Shown here: positions 16,438-25,559 of the stretch, in pieces | Layout of the letters: the number at the start of each line of letters is the position of its first letter | How positions within the stretch are numbered: position 1 is the stretch's first letter | Source of the DNA: Lysinibacillus xylanilyticus | GTDB lineage: Bacteria; Bacillota; Bacilli; Bacillales_A; Planococcaceae | Direction: 5' to 3' | Assembly (NCBI RefSeq): GCF_001183605.1 | Contig: NZ_LFXJ01000010.1 | Location: 372,001-436,000 of the forward strand | DNA length: 64,000 bases | Program-made: the position numbers and the translations under genes | Notes under the pieces: generated by a model | Told to the model about the DNA's origin: nothing | The model's input: only the letters and a program-made list of their open reading frames with translations | The model's database searches: none

Positions 16438-17055
16438 ATGAAAATGCAAGATATAAAAACGTTAATTACGAGTGGTACAATCATTATTGCTGTTGCATTG
16501 TATATGATTTTTGGCAGATCACCAGCCCAAGAAAAAGATACAACATCTACTGACCAGAATGGTGCTATTTCGATTGAACAGGTTGAAGAAAAAACAGGAA
16601 ATAAACGCTTTGATATAGATTATATTAAAGCATATGATGGTGATACAATTCAGGCGACAATAAATGGCAAGAAACAAAAAATTCGCCTATTGATGGTAGA
16701 TACACCAGAGATGAATTATAACAAAGGTGAAGCACAGCCTTATGCTAAAGATGCGAGAGATTATACGATTAAGTTGTTAGAACACGCCAAAAAGATTGAA
16801 GCGGTTTACGATGTTGGACCAGAAACAGATAACTACGATCGTTTATTAGCCTATGTCTTTATTGATGATGTAATGTTGCAAGAATCATTATTAAAAGAAG
16901 GTCTTGCAGCAGTGCGCTTTATCCATAAACCAAACAATACGTTTGAGGATGAATTTAGAGACATCCAGCAAGATGCAGAAAAAGAAAAGTTAAATATTTG
17001 GTCACATCAAAATTACTTCCAAAAAGATGGTTTCCATCCGGAAGTATTAAAATAG
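16438..17055 (+). CDS. Thermonuclease (staphylococcal nuclease family), YncB-like
   Basis: The 205-residue product has an N-terminal membrane anchor or signal (about residues 8-25), a linker, and an SNase domain of about 135 residues. Catalytic features are visible: YDGDTIQA with the metal-binding Asp, IRLLMVDTPE with the active-site Arg and Asp, and DRLLAYVF with the second Arg. It should cleave DNA and RNA in a Ca2+-dependent way outside the membrane. ATG follows GTGAGGGACC. It stands alone between the ATPase gene and a terminator. Confidence 0.9.
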   Translation: MKMQDIKTLITSGTIIIAVALYMIFGRSPAQEKDTTSTDQNGAISIEQVEEKTGNKRFDIDYIKAYDGDTIQATINGKKQKIRLLMVDTPEMNYNKGEAQPYAKDARDYTIKLLEHAKKIEAVYDVGPETDNYDRLLAYVFIDDVMLQESLLKEGLAAVRFIHKPNNTFEDEFRDIQQDAEKEKLNIWSHQNYFQKDGFHPEVLK

Positions 17056-17066
17056 AAGATATTAAT

Positions 17067-17120
17067 AAAGGGACTGTCCCAAAAGGTAATGAAAATGCCT
17101 TTTGAGGGCGGTCCTTTCTT
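17067..17120 (+). terminator. Terminator of the nuclease gene
   Basis: AAAGGGAC...AAAAGG pairs with CCTTTT...GTCCTTT, with small internal mismatches, followed by CTT. Confidence 0.65.
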
Positions 17121-17180
17121 AATTCAAAATATATAGTTGTAAATAAAGTGAAGCTTGTTGAATTTGTCAAAAGGCTTCAA

Positions 17181-17297
17181 GTGCGAAGCGTTATGGAAAA
17201 GTACATAATTTGAACCGAAACGCTTTCATAGATTATTTGATTCAAATGTTAAACAATCGTAGCCATAAAACAAAAAAGTCGATTCGATATTGTACTG
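17181..17297. repeat. 117-bp direct repeat, left copy flanking the bla region
   Basis: This stretch is about 92% identical (nine differences counted by eye) to 21252-21367, in the same orientation. Its frame 1 translation AKRYGKVHNLNRNAFIDYL matches the end of the membrane-protein remnant in the right copy. Directly after it, 17303-17328 resembles the IS3-like terminal sequence at 20857-20882 (TGTACCCTAT, then AGACA). Confidence 0.8.
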
Positions 17298-17365
17298 TAA
17301 AGTGTACCCTATGTAAAAGACATTGGACATGGGGTCCCACCAACGAAACTCGAATTTCGACAGTG

Positions 17366-17405
17366 AAAAAGCCAATTTCCTGTAAGCTAAGGAAATTGGC
17401 TTTTT
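17366..17405. terminator. Bidirectional terminator downstream of the beta-lactamase
   Basis: AAAAAGCCAATTTCC pairs perfectly with GGAAATTGGCTTTTT around a 10-base loop. It lies past the stop of the minus-strand bla gene. Confidence 0.9.
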
Positions 17406-17485
17406 GTTATTTGTTTCATAAGGAAGTAGCGTCAAGAAACTGCATATTTACAATGTTAAGCAATTTTTTATAATAATTCATTCCA

Positions 17486-18424
17486 CTACTTGTTATTTGG
17501 AGTGGAATTAAAAACATTCATTACTACCTCTGAGGCCTGTGCAATAAGCTCATCGTTATAAGTTGCATCCTGTTTATCGCGACTGGATAGTATTGCAATA
17601 ACGATGGGTTCTCTGTTAGGCGGCCAAACAATCGCAATGTCATTGCGTGTTCCGTAACCTCCTCCGCCAGTTTTATCACCAACTTCCCACCCCTTGGGAA
17701 CTCCTGCGCGGATTAAATTATCTCCAGTTGTATTTCTCTTTAACCAATCAACTAACATAGTTTGTTTCTCATGTGTTAATACTTCGCCGAGCGCGTATGC
17801 TTGAAGGTCATTAGCAAGTGCTTTTGGTGTACTAGTATCACGAGTTTCTCCTGGTACAGCTTCATTTAGGCCTGTCTCAATACGCTCAGCATTAGTTACT
17901 TGGTCACCAAGTTTTTTTAAAGATGTTTCGAATCCCTCAGGACCGCCCAGTTCCTTAAACAAAAGATTTCCAGCAGTATTGTCACTGTACCTGATTGCTG
18001 CTTCACTAATGTCTTTAAGAGTCATGCCTGTATCAACATATTTCTCTGTAATCGGTGAGTAGGTCACAAGATCATCACTAGTGTAGGTAACTATTTTGTT
18101 AAGTTCTTCTATAGAATTTTGTTGTAAAACTGCCCCAGCAGCCAGTGCTTTAAATGTGGATGTGTAAGCAAATCGCTCGTCTTCACGAAATTCCACGGTT
18201 TTTTTTGTTCCGGTGTCAATAGCATAGACCCCAAGTCTCGCGTCATATTTCTTCTCAAGTTGTTCAAATTTATCTATTGTAGTATTTTCCACTATATTTT
18301 CTGACGTTTGGTTTGGTTCTGTTTCTGATTGTTGTATAACCTGTTTGTTGTCATTCGAGCATCCTACAACCATAAGCATCAATCCGATCGGTGCTAGGAT
18401 TTGAAAAAACCTTTTTTTGTTCAC
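17486..18424 (-). CDS. blaP: Class A beta-lactamase lipoprotein (BlaP/penicillinase type)
   Basis: The 312-residue secreted lipoprotein (lipobox MVVGC) hydrolyses beta-lactams with an active-site serine. All class A motifs are intact: STFK (catalytic Ser and Lys), SDN in RYSDNTAGN, the omega-loop Glu in [17 protein letters not shown], and KTG in [13 protein letters not shown]. Length is normal. A GTG start is preceded by TTAGGAGG. It is divergent from blaR1 across a shared operator region, and expression should be induced through BlaR1/BlaI. Flanking direct repeats and IS3-like remnants suggest acquisition by transfer. Confidence 0.95.
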   Translation of the reverse strand: MNKKRFFQILAPIGLMLMVVGCSNDNKQVIQQSETEPNQTSENIVENTTIDKFEQLEKKYDARLGVYAIDTGTKKTVEFREDERFAYTSTFKALAAGAVLQQNSIEELNKIVTYTSDDLVTYSPITEKYVDTGMTLKDISEAAIRYSDNTAGNLLFKELGGPEGFETSLKKLGDQVTNAERIETGLNEAVPGETRDTSTPKALANDLQAYALGEVLTHEKQTMLVDWLKRNTTGDNLIRAGVPKGWEVGDKTGGGGYGTRNDIAIVWPPNREPIVIAILSSRDKQDATYNDELIAQASEVVMNVFNSTPNNK

Positions 18425-18500
18425 GATGTAAAACCTCCTAATTATTTTATTGGACTCTTAATGAATTGAAAAACAACCTTTTTCAAGGGGTTTACAAAGA

Positions 18501-18549
18501 TTACGTTTGTAGTCCGATTACATCTGTAGTATAGTATTACATAAGTAAT
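18501..18549. promoter_or_regulatory. BlaI operators and divergent bla promoters
   Basis: Three TACAnnTGTA-type boxes are seen: TTACGTTTGTAGT (18501-18513), TTACATCTGTAGT (18518-18530) and TATTACATAAGTAAT (18535-18549). A plus-strand promoter for blaR1 has TTGTAG (18507-18512), a 17-base spacer and TATAGT (18530-18535). A minus-strand promoter for blaP has TTGACT just right of the third box, 17 bases and TAATAC. The boxes overlap both promoters, as expected for BlaI repression of both directions. Confidence 0.8.
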
Positions 18550-18634
18550 CAAATTAAGTCAACTCATTATTTTTTTTACCATTAAGCTCCAATAAATATG
18601 CTACCTGTTTTAAAAATGTAAAAATCTAAGAGAG

Positions 18635-20422
18635 TTGGTGTTGGAGGAAATGTTTTTAACGCATTTTATAATTGGCATATTGGTATCTTCATTTTCCGTT
18701 ACTGTTATTCTACTTATACGAAAATGGTTTGGAAGACAACTAACAGCAAAATGGCACTATCATTTGTGGATATTTCTTTTTATCGCTTTAACACTTCCAT
18801 TCATACCCACTCGTCTGTATAACTTTGGTTTTCTCTTTAGCCGTGAATATATGTATCAGACTACTGCTGTCAGCCCTAATACAGAAAAAAACGGAACTAA
18901 TATGATGCAGGGCTTACACCTTATACAAGACTTTTCTGTATCTGTCAATCAGACAGATCTGACCTTACTTAATATGGGAGTAATGGGATTATGGATCTTA
19001 GGGTTGCTATTATTTACTTTTACAATGGTTCGTGGGTGGATCACACTTAGAAGGATAAAGAATTATTCTTCTACGTTTTCCAATCAAGAAGTTCTTGTGC
19101 TTTTCGAAGAATGCAAGAAAAGACTACAGATTAAAAAATCAATAAAGATTGTTATTTCGAAAAGAGTCCAATCTCCAATGATATTTGGACTTTTTCAAAC
19201 ATATATCGTCTTACCTTCTCAGCATGAAAACTGGATCAACTTGAAACATTACGAGCACATCTTTCTTCATGAATTGAATCACTATAAAAACAAGGATCTG
19301 CTGACAAATTACTTGATGTTGTTCTATCAAAGCATTTATTGGTTTAATCCCCTTGTTTGGCTTGCTTTTAGAGAAATGAGATTAGATCGGGAAATCGCAT
19401 GTGATATATCTGTTTTACATTTACTAGATGATAATTCATTTAATGAATATGGAAATACAATCATTAATTTTGTAGATCTTTCGAAACGTTCAAGTAAGCT
19501 ACCGTTAGTTACACAAATAAACGGTACGAAGAGTCAAATTAAAAAACGAATTGAACAAATTGCTGCCTATAAGCCTGGCGCAAAGAAATCAATAAGAAAA
19601 AGTGTCTTTATTTATGTTTTGGCCAGTATCATTTTGACAGTCCAATTACCTGTCATTTCCGCATTTTCGACGGAGAACGATCGATACTATTTTAATAATG
19701 ACGGAACAATTTATGAGGATTTACATCAATTCTTTAATGGGTATGAAGGCAGCTTTGTTTTATATGATTCTAGTGCAAAACAATACCGTATTTATAATGA
19801 TGAGAAAAGTACGTTGCGAGTATCACCTGATTCCACATATAAAATCTATAGTGCCCTATTTGCACTAGAATCAAATGTGATATCACCCGAAGAATCCACC
19901 CTTTCATGGGATGGGACGGAGTACCCCTATGATGCTTGGAATATGGATCAGGATGTCGCATCTGCTTTACAAAAATCTGTAAACTGGTATTTCCAAGAAC
20001 TAGATCGTAGAAAAGGATTTGAAACCATACAATCAAATCTACAAGACATCAACTATGGAAACTCCAATGTATCTGGGGGATTAGATGAATTCTGGAACGA
20101 ATCCTCATTAAAAATTTCTCCAGTCGAGCAAGTGCAACTACTGCAAGCCTTTTATAACAATCAGTTAGGATATAAGGAAATGAATATCCAGGCTGTGAAG
20201 GATGCACTATACTTAGAAAAGAATGAAGAAGCTCGCCTATCAGGAAAAACAGGTACAGGTACGGTGAATGGAAAAAACATCAATGGTTGGTTTATTGGGT
20301 ATGTAGAGACGAAGAACAATACTTATTTCTTTGCTACCAATATACAAAATGAAGATGTTGCATCTGGAAGCAAGGCTATAGAAATTACTTTATCAATTTT
20401 AAAAGATTTAGGAATCTATTAA
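18635..20422 (+). CDS. blaR1: BlaR1-type beta-lactam sensor/signal transducer
   Basis: The 595-residue integral membrane protein senses beta-lactams and triggers BlaI removal. The N-terminal part has four membrane helices and a cytoplasmic M56 zinc metalloprotease domain with HELNH (zinc-binding HExxH) and the downstream Glu in REIACD. The C-terminal extracellular domain is penicillin-binding: STYK (active Ser), an SGN-equivalent YGN, and KTGTGTVNG. The exact start is uncertain. TTG 18635 follows TAAGAGAG, but ATG 18650, with GGAGG unusually close, also fits. blaI follows 20 bases after the stop. Confidence 0.93.
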   Translation: MVLEEMFLTHFIIGILVSSFSVTVILLIRKWFGRQLTAKWHYHLWIFLFIALTLPFIPTRLYNFGFLFSREYMYQTTAVSPNTEKNGTNMMQGLHLIQDFSVSVNQTDLTLLNMGVMGLWILGLLLFTFTMVRGWITLRRIKNYSSTFSNQEVLVLFEECKKRLQIKKSIKIVISKRVQSPMIFGLFQTYIVLPSQHENWINLKHYEHIFLHELNHYKNKDLLTNYLMLFYQSIYWFNPLVWLAFREMRLDREIACDISVLHLLDDNSFNEYGNTIINFVDLSKRSSKLPLVTQINGTKSQIKKRIEQIAAYKPGAKKSIRKSVFIYVLASIILTVQLPVISAFSTENDRYYFNNDGTIYEDLHQFFNGYEGSFVLYDSSAKQYRIYNDEKSTLRVSPDSTYKIYSALFALESNVISPEESTLSWDGTEYPYDAWNMDQDVASALQKSVNWYFQELDRRKGFETIQSNLQDINYGNSNVSGGLDEFWNESSLKISPVEQVQLLQAFYNNQLGYKEMNIQAVKDALYLEKNEEARLSGKTGTGTVNGKNINGWFIGYVETKNNTYFFATNIQNEDVASGSKAIEITLSILKDLGIY

Positions 20423-20442
20423 AGAAAATGGAGGAGATAATT

Positions 20443-20826
20443 GTGGAGAAAAACATTCCTAATATATCAGAATCGGAATGGGAAATCATGAATGTGCTTT
20501 GGGATAAAGCTCCTCAAACGGCGAATGACATCATACTTTCCTTACAGGAGAGAACTGATTGGAAGCCAAAAACCATACGCACTCTTCTCGATCGATTGGT
20601 TCAAAAAAATGTAGTAGGTGTCAATAAAAATTTACGAGTTTACACTTTTTACCCGCTCTATATACAGGAAGAGTGCCAGCGTGCAGAGGCCGAATCATTT
20701 ATCAAGCGTATCTATGGAGGTACCTTGAAATCGATGCTTGCCCAATTCATTCAGGAAGATACTCTATCTAATGATGATATCAATGAGCTACGCTTAATTT
20801 TAGATAAAAAGTCTAAAAAGCAATAA
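20443..20826 (+). CDS. blaI: BlaI/MecI-family transcriptional repressor
   Basis: The 127-residue winged-helix repressor binds the bla operators as a dimer and is inactivated by cleavage after BlaR1 signalling. Family features are the N-terminal ISESEWEIMNVLWDKAPQTA, the recognition region KPKTIRTLLDRLVQKNVVG and the C-terminal dimerisation helices. GTG at 20443 is chosen because GGAGGAG lies 6 bases upstream; an ATG at 20428 lacks a site. It is cotranscribed with blaR1 and should repress blaP, blaR1 and itself. Confidence 0.94.
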   Translation: MEKNIPNISESEWEIMNVLWDKAPQTANDIILSLQERTDWKPKTIRTLLDRLVQKNVVGVNKNLRVYTFYPLYIQEECQRAEAESFIKRIYGGTLKSMLAQFIQEDTLSNDDINELRLILDKKSKKQ

Positions 20827-20855
20827 TATTTAAAAAAGCGATTTGGAATTTTAAA

Positions 20856-20911
20856 CTGTACCCTATTAGATAGACACTTTGAAAAAAGTCTATCCTATAG
20901 GGTACTTTTGT
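20856..20911 (+). terminator. Stem-loop after blaI, resembling an IS3-family end
   Basis: GTACCCTAT...GATAGAC pairs with GTCTATC...ATAGGGTAC, followed by TTTTG. It can terminate blaI transcription. It is also the usual upstream palindrome of the IS3-type orfA remnant that follows. Confidence 0.7.
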
Positions 20912-20946
20912 TTATAATGAGAAAAAAGATGTTGGGGTAGAGTGAA

Positions 20947-21171
20947 ATGACCAAAAGATATTTTACGAAAATGGAACAAGAACAACTAAAATGTAATCCA
21001 AATGTGCAAGCAGTTAGCGAGAAAGCGATCACATATACTGACGAATTTAAACGTCATTTTATTGCGGAAAATGAAAAAGGTAAATTCCCAAGAGAAATTT
21101 TTGAAAATGCGGGTTTAGATGTTGAATTAATCGGTATAAAACGAATCGAATCGAATCATAACCTACCATGA
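20947..21171 (+). pseudogene. IS3-family orfA-type transposase remnant (helix-turn-helix part)
   Basis: The frame of 74 codons has ATG behind GTTGGGGTAGAG. It resembles the first 70 residues of IS3-family (IS150-group) OrfA proteins: TKRYFTKMEQEQL, ITYTDEFKRHFIAENEKGK, FPREIFENAGLDVELIGIKR. The normal continuation (a KRW-type segment and leucine zipper) is missing. The sequence runs into an unrelated membrane-protein tail. No orfB is present, so this is a dead element. Confidence 0.7.
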
Positions 21172-21310
21172 ATCAGTGCCAGGAATAGGAGTCTTAATCT
21201 CTATTGGTATGATGATTATTGGGAGCATCATTGTATCACTCGTTATACTAGGTGCGAAGCGTTATGGAAAAGTCCATAATTTGAACCAAAACGCTTTCAA
21301 AAATTATTAG
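21163..21310 (+). pseudogene. C-terminal remnant of a membrane protein
   Basis: An open frame without start codon encodes about 48 residues: YHESVPGIGVLISIGMMIIG, one membrane helix, then VILGAKRYGKVHNLNQNAF and a TAG stop. It is joined directly to the truncated IS3 orfA. Its end lies in the right copy of the 117-bp direct repeat. The parent protein was not recognised. Confidence 0.5.
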
Positions 21311-21367
21311 AATCAAATGTTAAACAATCGCAGCATAAAACAAAAAAGTCGATTCCATATTGTACTG
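21252..21367. repeat. 117-bp direct repeat, right copy flanking the bla region
   Basis: This is the partner of 17181-17297, with the same orientation, nine differences by eye and a one-base gap. It covers the last codons of the membrane-protein remnant and about 60 bases after its stop. Together the copies bracket roughly 4 kb with blaP, blaR1, blaI and the IS3 remnant. Confidence 0.8.
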
Positions 21368-21543
21368 GGAATTGACTTTTTAATTGCATAGAGTATGTTT
21401 TTCGGTTGAACCTCAAAAGACAGAATTTCAACGTTTTAATTATTTTCTAAATAACATCAACTAAAGTGCAGAAGGTACTTGGTTGTATTTAATTCTATTC
21501 CTAATATGTAATGCTAGACGAGTATATGAAACTCATCATTTGC

Positions 21544-22416
21544 TTATTTTGTATCTTTTGTCCACTCTGAAACTTTATCTTTATTGTCCTTAATCCATTT
21601 TTTTGCTGCCTCTTTAGGATCAGTACCTTCCATAATATCGAACATAACACTTTCAATATCTTCTGGAGTCCAGTGGAAGTTTTTAAGAACACTATACGCT
21701 CCCGGATTATCTTCTTTCAATCCTTTACGTGCAAATGTACCAATATATTCTTCGGCTCCGTATATACCTTTAGGGTCATCTAAATATTTTAAATCAAAAG
21801 CGTTAAATTTCCAGTGTGGAGACCAACCAGTTACTATGATTTCTTCATTTTTCGCAATGGCTTGAGTGAGGGCTGCTGTCATTGCGCCTCCTGATGAGGT
21901 AACTACATTCCAACCTTCAAGGTTACTATATTCTTTATAAGCATTTTCTGTAGTTGCTGTCATATTTGCTCCTGGGTCAATGCCAGTTATCGTTTTACCA
22001 GCTTCATCTGTTAAATCTTCGATAGAGTTTACATCCATATAACTAGGGACAACTAAGCCAATTTTTGCACCTGCAAGGTTTTCACCCAAATCTACTATTT
22101 TATCTTTGTACTTCTCAACTTGTGGGGCATGTGTTTGTGGTAACCAGGCTGACACCATACCATCAACCTCGCCCTTTGCAAGAGCTTCCCACATAATTCC
22201 ATTATCTAGTGGTGTAAGTGTTACATCATATCCTAGATCCTCTAGAACTTGCCCTACTACGTTTGTAGAGGCGATTTCAGTATCCCATTCAACATAGGCT
22301 AAGTTTACTTCATTTTTTTCTTTATTTTTCGTGCCTCCATCATTTGAGCTACAAGCAGTTAATACTAACAGTAATGCAAAAGCCAATCCTATCTTCACTA
22401 AATTACCGAACTTCAT
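21544..22416 (-). CDS. Glycine betaine/proline-type ABC substrate-binding lipoprotein (OpuAC/ProX-like)
   Basis: The 290-residue lipoprotein (lipobox LVLTAC) should bind glycine betaine or a related compatible solute outside the membrane. The family pattern is clear: VNLAYVEWDTEIASTNVVGQ, MWEALAKGEVDGMVSAWLP, a central GIDPGANMT hinge and VTGWSPHWKF. Trp residues in these blocks probably form the aromatic cage for the trimethylammonium group. ATG follows AGAGAGGGAG. It is an orphan: no permease or ATPase gene lies next to it, so it must serve a transporter encoded elsewhere. Confidence 0.92.
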   Translation of the reverse strand: MKFGNLVKIGLAFALLLVLTACSSNDGGTKNKEKNEVNLAYVEWDTEIASTNVVGQVLEDLGYDVTLTPLDNGIMWEALAKGEVDGMVSAWLPQTHAPQVEKYKDKIVDLGENLAGAKIGLVVPSYMDVNSIEDLTDEAGKTITGIDPGANMTATTENAYKEYSNLEGWNVVTSSGGAMTAALTQAIAKNEEIIVTGWSPHWKFNAFDLKYLDDPKGIYGAEEYIGTFARKGLKEDNPGAYSVLKNFHWTPEDIESVMFDIMEGTDPKEAAKKWIKDNKDKVSEWTKDTK

Positions 22417-22701
22417 AAAATCTCCCTCTCTTTATTACAGGATGAGATATATCTAAATATTAACAAGTAACAACTTAAAGTTATCAAAAGGTTGTTACTT
22501 TTGTCAAATCTGCTTGTTTATAAAATTGTAAATCTTAAAGGGAGATTTGAGATAGGACAAGTAAAAAAGTTCATGTTTAAGAGCCGTTGAATCTTTAATT
22601 TAAGGCTGTCGTAAGACTCACTTTAGATTTGAGAAAGGTAAATTCATTAATGTTTGAGTTGAACAGAAAATAAAAGACTTGAACGGAGATGATTTTTTCC
22701 T

Positions 22702-23619
22702 ATGAATACATCCGCTATTGTACAAACACAGAATCTTACCAAAAAACATGGATCTATTAATTCAGTAAATAAAGTGGATCTTTATGTTCAGGAAGGAGAG
22801 ATTTATGGGTTTTTGGGCCCGAATGGTGCTGGAAAAACAACTACGCTAAAAATGCTGCTTGGCCTCATCAAGCCTTCTGAAGGGACAATCAATATATTTG
22901 GGGAAAGTTTAAACAAACGTCGGTCAACCATTTTACAACGTACGGGATCCTTAATCGAATCACCTTCTTATTATGGGCATCTGACAGGACTCGAGAATAT
23001 GAGGGTCATGCAACGACTAAGAAATGTACCAGATAAAAACATACATGAGGTACTTCGTATCGTACGTCTGGAAAATCAGAAGGACAAAAAAGCTGAACAA
23101 TATTCTCTAGGAATGAAGCAACGATTAGGTATCGCAATGGCCTTGCTCGCCTTCCCGAAGCTACTGATTCTAGATGAACCAACGAACGGTCTTGATCCCG
23201 CAGGCATTGGTGAAATTCGAGAACTCATTAAATCATTGCCAGCACGCTATGGGATAACTGTATTGCTCTCTAGCCATATGCTCTCAGAGATCGACCAAAT
23301 TGCTACTTCAGTAGGCATTATCAGCGATGGGAATCTACTGTTTCAAGGAAGTATGGAAAGTTTACGAAAAAAAGGTAGAAGCGCAATCCGTCTTAAAACC
23401 GGAGACAACACTAAAGCAGAGGAGTTGCTCCTCACGCAAGGCTATAGTCTAACAAAAGGCGGTAGCCGTCTTGAATTCGACAATCTTGCGGACAGAGAGG
23501 TCGCAGAAATAAATAGACTACTTGTAGAACATTACATTCCTGTCACTAGGATTGAAGAGCAAAAGAAAAGCTTGGAGGACATTTTCCTGGAGCTGACAGG
23601 GAAGGAGCGAAGCTTGTGA
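22702..23619 (+). CDS. ABC transporter ATPase, BcrA/LanF (antibiotic immunity) type
   Basis: The 305-residue product is an ATPase for peptide-antibiotic export or immunity. Walker A is GPNGAGKTTT, signature YSLGMKQRLG and Walker B LLILDEPTNGLDPAG. The C-terminal extension ending VTRIEEQKKSLEDIFLELTG is typical of the BcrA/LanF subfamily. ATG follows CGGAGATGA. The next gene overlaps by 4 bases. Base composition of this and the two permease genes seems more GC-rich than the neighbours, a hint of transfer judged only by eye. Confidence 0.92.
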   Translation: MNTSAIVQTQNLTKKHGSINSVNKVDLYVQEGEIYGFLGPNGAGKTTTLKMLLGLIKPSEGTINIFGESLNKRRSTILQRTGSLIESPSYYGHLTGLENMRVMQRLRNVPDKNIHEVLRIVRLENQKDKKAEQYSLGMKQRLGIAMALLAFPKLLILDEPTNGLDPAGIGEIRELIKSLPARYGITVLLSSHMLSEIDQIATSVGIISDGNLLFQGSMESLRKKGRSAIRLKTGDNTKAEELLLTQGYSLTKGGSRLEFDNLADREVAEINRLLVEHYIPVTRIEEQKKSLEDIFLELTGKERSL

Positions 23620-24368
23620 TTAAAACATTAGGACTAGAATATTACAAAATACGTCGCAAAAAAATATGGCTCATGATTACATTATTTCTTGGCGTGGAGA
23701 TGCTGTGGGCATTCATGTCTATTACCCGGTCCATAGCTAAAAATCCGGATCACGCTGTGTGGGAATCTATCGTTTTCAATATATCCTCTATGAATGGGCT
23801 TTTTATGCCAATTATTTCGGCCATTGTTGTCTCTCGTATTTGTGATATGGAGCATAAAGGGGCAACCTGGAAATTGCTTGTTGCTACTAATGTGAGACGC
23901 GGCAATCTCTACGCAGCGAAGTATATTTGTGCGAATAGTTTGCTCTTGTTTGGCATTCTTACACAGGCCGTAATGATGATTGTATTCGGATTGATGAAAG
24001 GTTTTCCTGGTACACCTCCTATAGAGATTCTACTCCAGTTTATTGTAGTTAACTTGCTGACGACTCTCGCTGTTACGGCTCTTCAGCAGTGGATTTCTTT
24101 AGCCATTAAAAACCAAACCTTTGCGCTGTGCCTAGGTATGTTAGGGGGCTTCGTCGGGATGACAGCAGGACTATTCCCGGGTGAAGCAAGACATATTTTT
24201 ATTTGGTCGTATTATTTGGATCTCAGCCCGGTAACTTTTCATTACACGGGTTCTACAAGTCTCTATATAACACAGCCTGTAGGGGCAGGTATTGTATTGT
24301 TTGCACTAGCGATGACTGTTCTATTTTATATTGCCGGAAGCATCCATGTATCTCGGCAGGAAATTTGA
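23616..24368 (+). CDS. ABC-2 type permease, LanE/LanG-like
   Basis: The 250-residue membrane protein has about six hydrophobic segments and starts LGLEYYKIRRKKIWLMITLF, the usual beginning of bacitracin/lantibiotic immunity permeases. The stretch SRICDMEHKGATWKLLVATN, with the MEHK motif after helix 2, is also characteristic. A GTG overlaps the stop of the ATPase gene. It should form the membrane channel with the next gene's product. Confidence 0.88.
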   Translation: MIKTLGLEYYKIRRKKIWLMITLFLGVEMLWAFMSITRSIAKNPDHAVWESIVFNISSMNGLFMPIISAIVVSRICDMEHKGATWKLLVATNVRRGNLYAAKYICANSLLLFGILTQAVMMIVFGLMKGFPGTPPIEILLQFIVVNLLTTLAVTALQQWISLAIKNQTFALCLGMLGGFVGMTAGLFPGEARHIFIWSYYLDLSPVTFHYTGSTSLYITQPVGAGIVLFALAMTVLFYIAGSIHVSRQEI

Positions 24369-24377
24369 GGTGAGAAG

Positions 24378-25112
24378 ATGATGAAACAAAGTATTTCTGC
24401 TGAATTGCTCAAGTTGCGACATTCTCGTATTGGTCTTGTACTAGTTGTACTTCCCAGCATAAGTCTGATGATTGGATGTGCAAATTTTTATCTTAATCAA
24501 GGCGTTCTGGAAAATGGATGGTACAGCTTATGGACTCAAGTTTGCATATTTTACGGGGAGTTCTTCCTGCCTATTTTGATTGCCATCTGCTGTTCCTATG
24601 TATGTAGACTGGAGCATTTGAACCGAAATTGGAATATGATATTGACTTCTCCTGTATCGGTTGCGAGTGTTTTTTTTGCCAAATTGCTTGTAGTTAGCAT
24701 ATTAATTCTGTTCACACAAGCATTTTTTCTAGGGTTGTACTGGTTAGCGGGCACCTTGTTTTCCTTGCCAGGTCATTTTCCAGTAGAGACGATTGGCTGG
24801 TCCGTTCGTGGTTGGTATGCCACTTTATCCATTAGTGCTCTACAATTGGCCATATCGTTACGAATTCGTAGCTTTGCCACACCAATCGGTATTTGTCTTT
24901 GTGCAGTTTTTATCGGTTTGGGGATGTATACTGCTAATCTAGGTATATTTTTCCCGTTCTCACTCCTCACGATTGGCATGAGTGCCTTGAATCAAGATCA
25001 GCTGACTAATATACAGAATATTTTATTTTGGGTGGCGAATTTATTTTTCATCATTATTTTTGCATCGATATCTATTCGCCGCTTGAAGAAAAAAGATATT
25101 CTTTCATCCTAA
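24378..25112 (+). CDS. Second ABC-2 type permease, LanG-like
   Basis: The 244-residue product has about six membrane helices. It shares the family layout with the preceding permease: SAELLKLRHSRIGLVLVVLP at the start and CRLEHLNRNWNMILTSPVS, a divergent form of the MEHK motif, after the second helix. It begins 9 bases after the previous stop with GAGGTGAGAAG. Together with the ATPase it makes an FEG-type exporter. No lantibiotic structural or modification gene is adjacent, so it is more likely a resistance than a self-immunity system. Confidence 0.87.
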   Translation: MMKQSISAELLKLRHSRIGLVLVVLPSISLMIGCANFYLNQGVLENGWYSLWTQVCIFYGEFFLPILIAICCSYVCRLEHLNRNWNMILTSPVSVASVFFAKLLVVSILILFTQAFFLGLYWLAGTLFSLPGHFPVETIGWSVRGWYATLSISALQLAISLRIRSFATPIGICLCAVFIGLGMYTANLGIFFPFSLLTIGMSALNQDQLTNIQNILFWVANLFFIIIFASISIRRLKKKDILSS

Positions 25113-25131
25113 TTGTTTGGAGGAATTTTAG

Positions 25132-25506
25132 ATGAAAAAAATATTGCTGATATTGGGACTTATCATTGTGCTTGTGGCATGCTTATTACTGTTCTTTTTT
25201 ACCCCAGAGAAGTTGACACCTGAAAATCCTGCTGGAAAGACTATCTATTATACAGTGATAAACGATTCAGGAGTTCAAGATAATAATAAACGCCACGACT
25301 ATGAGGTGACTGCCTATAGTAAGAAAGGAAAGGAAAAAAAGCTTGAGTTTTCAGCCGGGAAACAATTAAGAAAAGGAGCCTATGTTCAGCTGTATTACAC
25401 ACGTTTTCGGGGTGTAACTTATTGGGAAGAAGTTCCTTATGAGGAGTTGACAGTAACGGTTCAACAGAAGTATAAAAATAACGAAAAGAATAACGGCTGG
25501 AAATAG
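25132..25506 (+). CDS. YxeA-family (DUF1093) small exported protein
   Basis: The 124-residue product has an N-terminal membrane anchor or signal and the YxeA/DUF1093 pattern: YYTVINDSGV, YEVTAYSKKGKEKKLEF, and LRKGAYVQLYYTRFRGVTYW. Such proteins have an OB-like fold and are often encoded beside antimicrobial-peptide ABC transporters. ATG follows TTGGAGGAATTTT. It lies between the exporter genes and the two-component genes and is probably in the same operon. Mechanism is not known. Confidence 0.85.
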   Translation: MKKILLILGLIIVLVACLLLFFFTPEKLTPENPAGKTIYYTVINDSGVQDNNKRHDYEVTAYSKKGKEKKLEFSAGKQLRKGAYVQLYYTRFRGVTYWEEVPYEELTVTVQQKYKNNEKNNGWK

Positions 25507-25559
25507 GAAAATACTGATAATCCTCCTATTCATGTATAATAAAAGTCAGGTGATGTAGC

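Noticed and set aside
20947-21310. One fused gene of a helix-turn-helix and a membrane segment
   Set aside because: The frames differ and the join is abrupt; two unrelated remnants explain it better.
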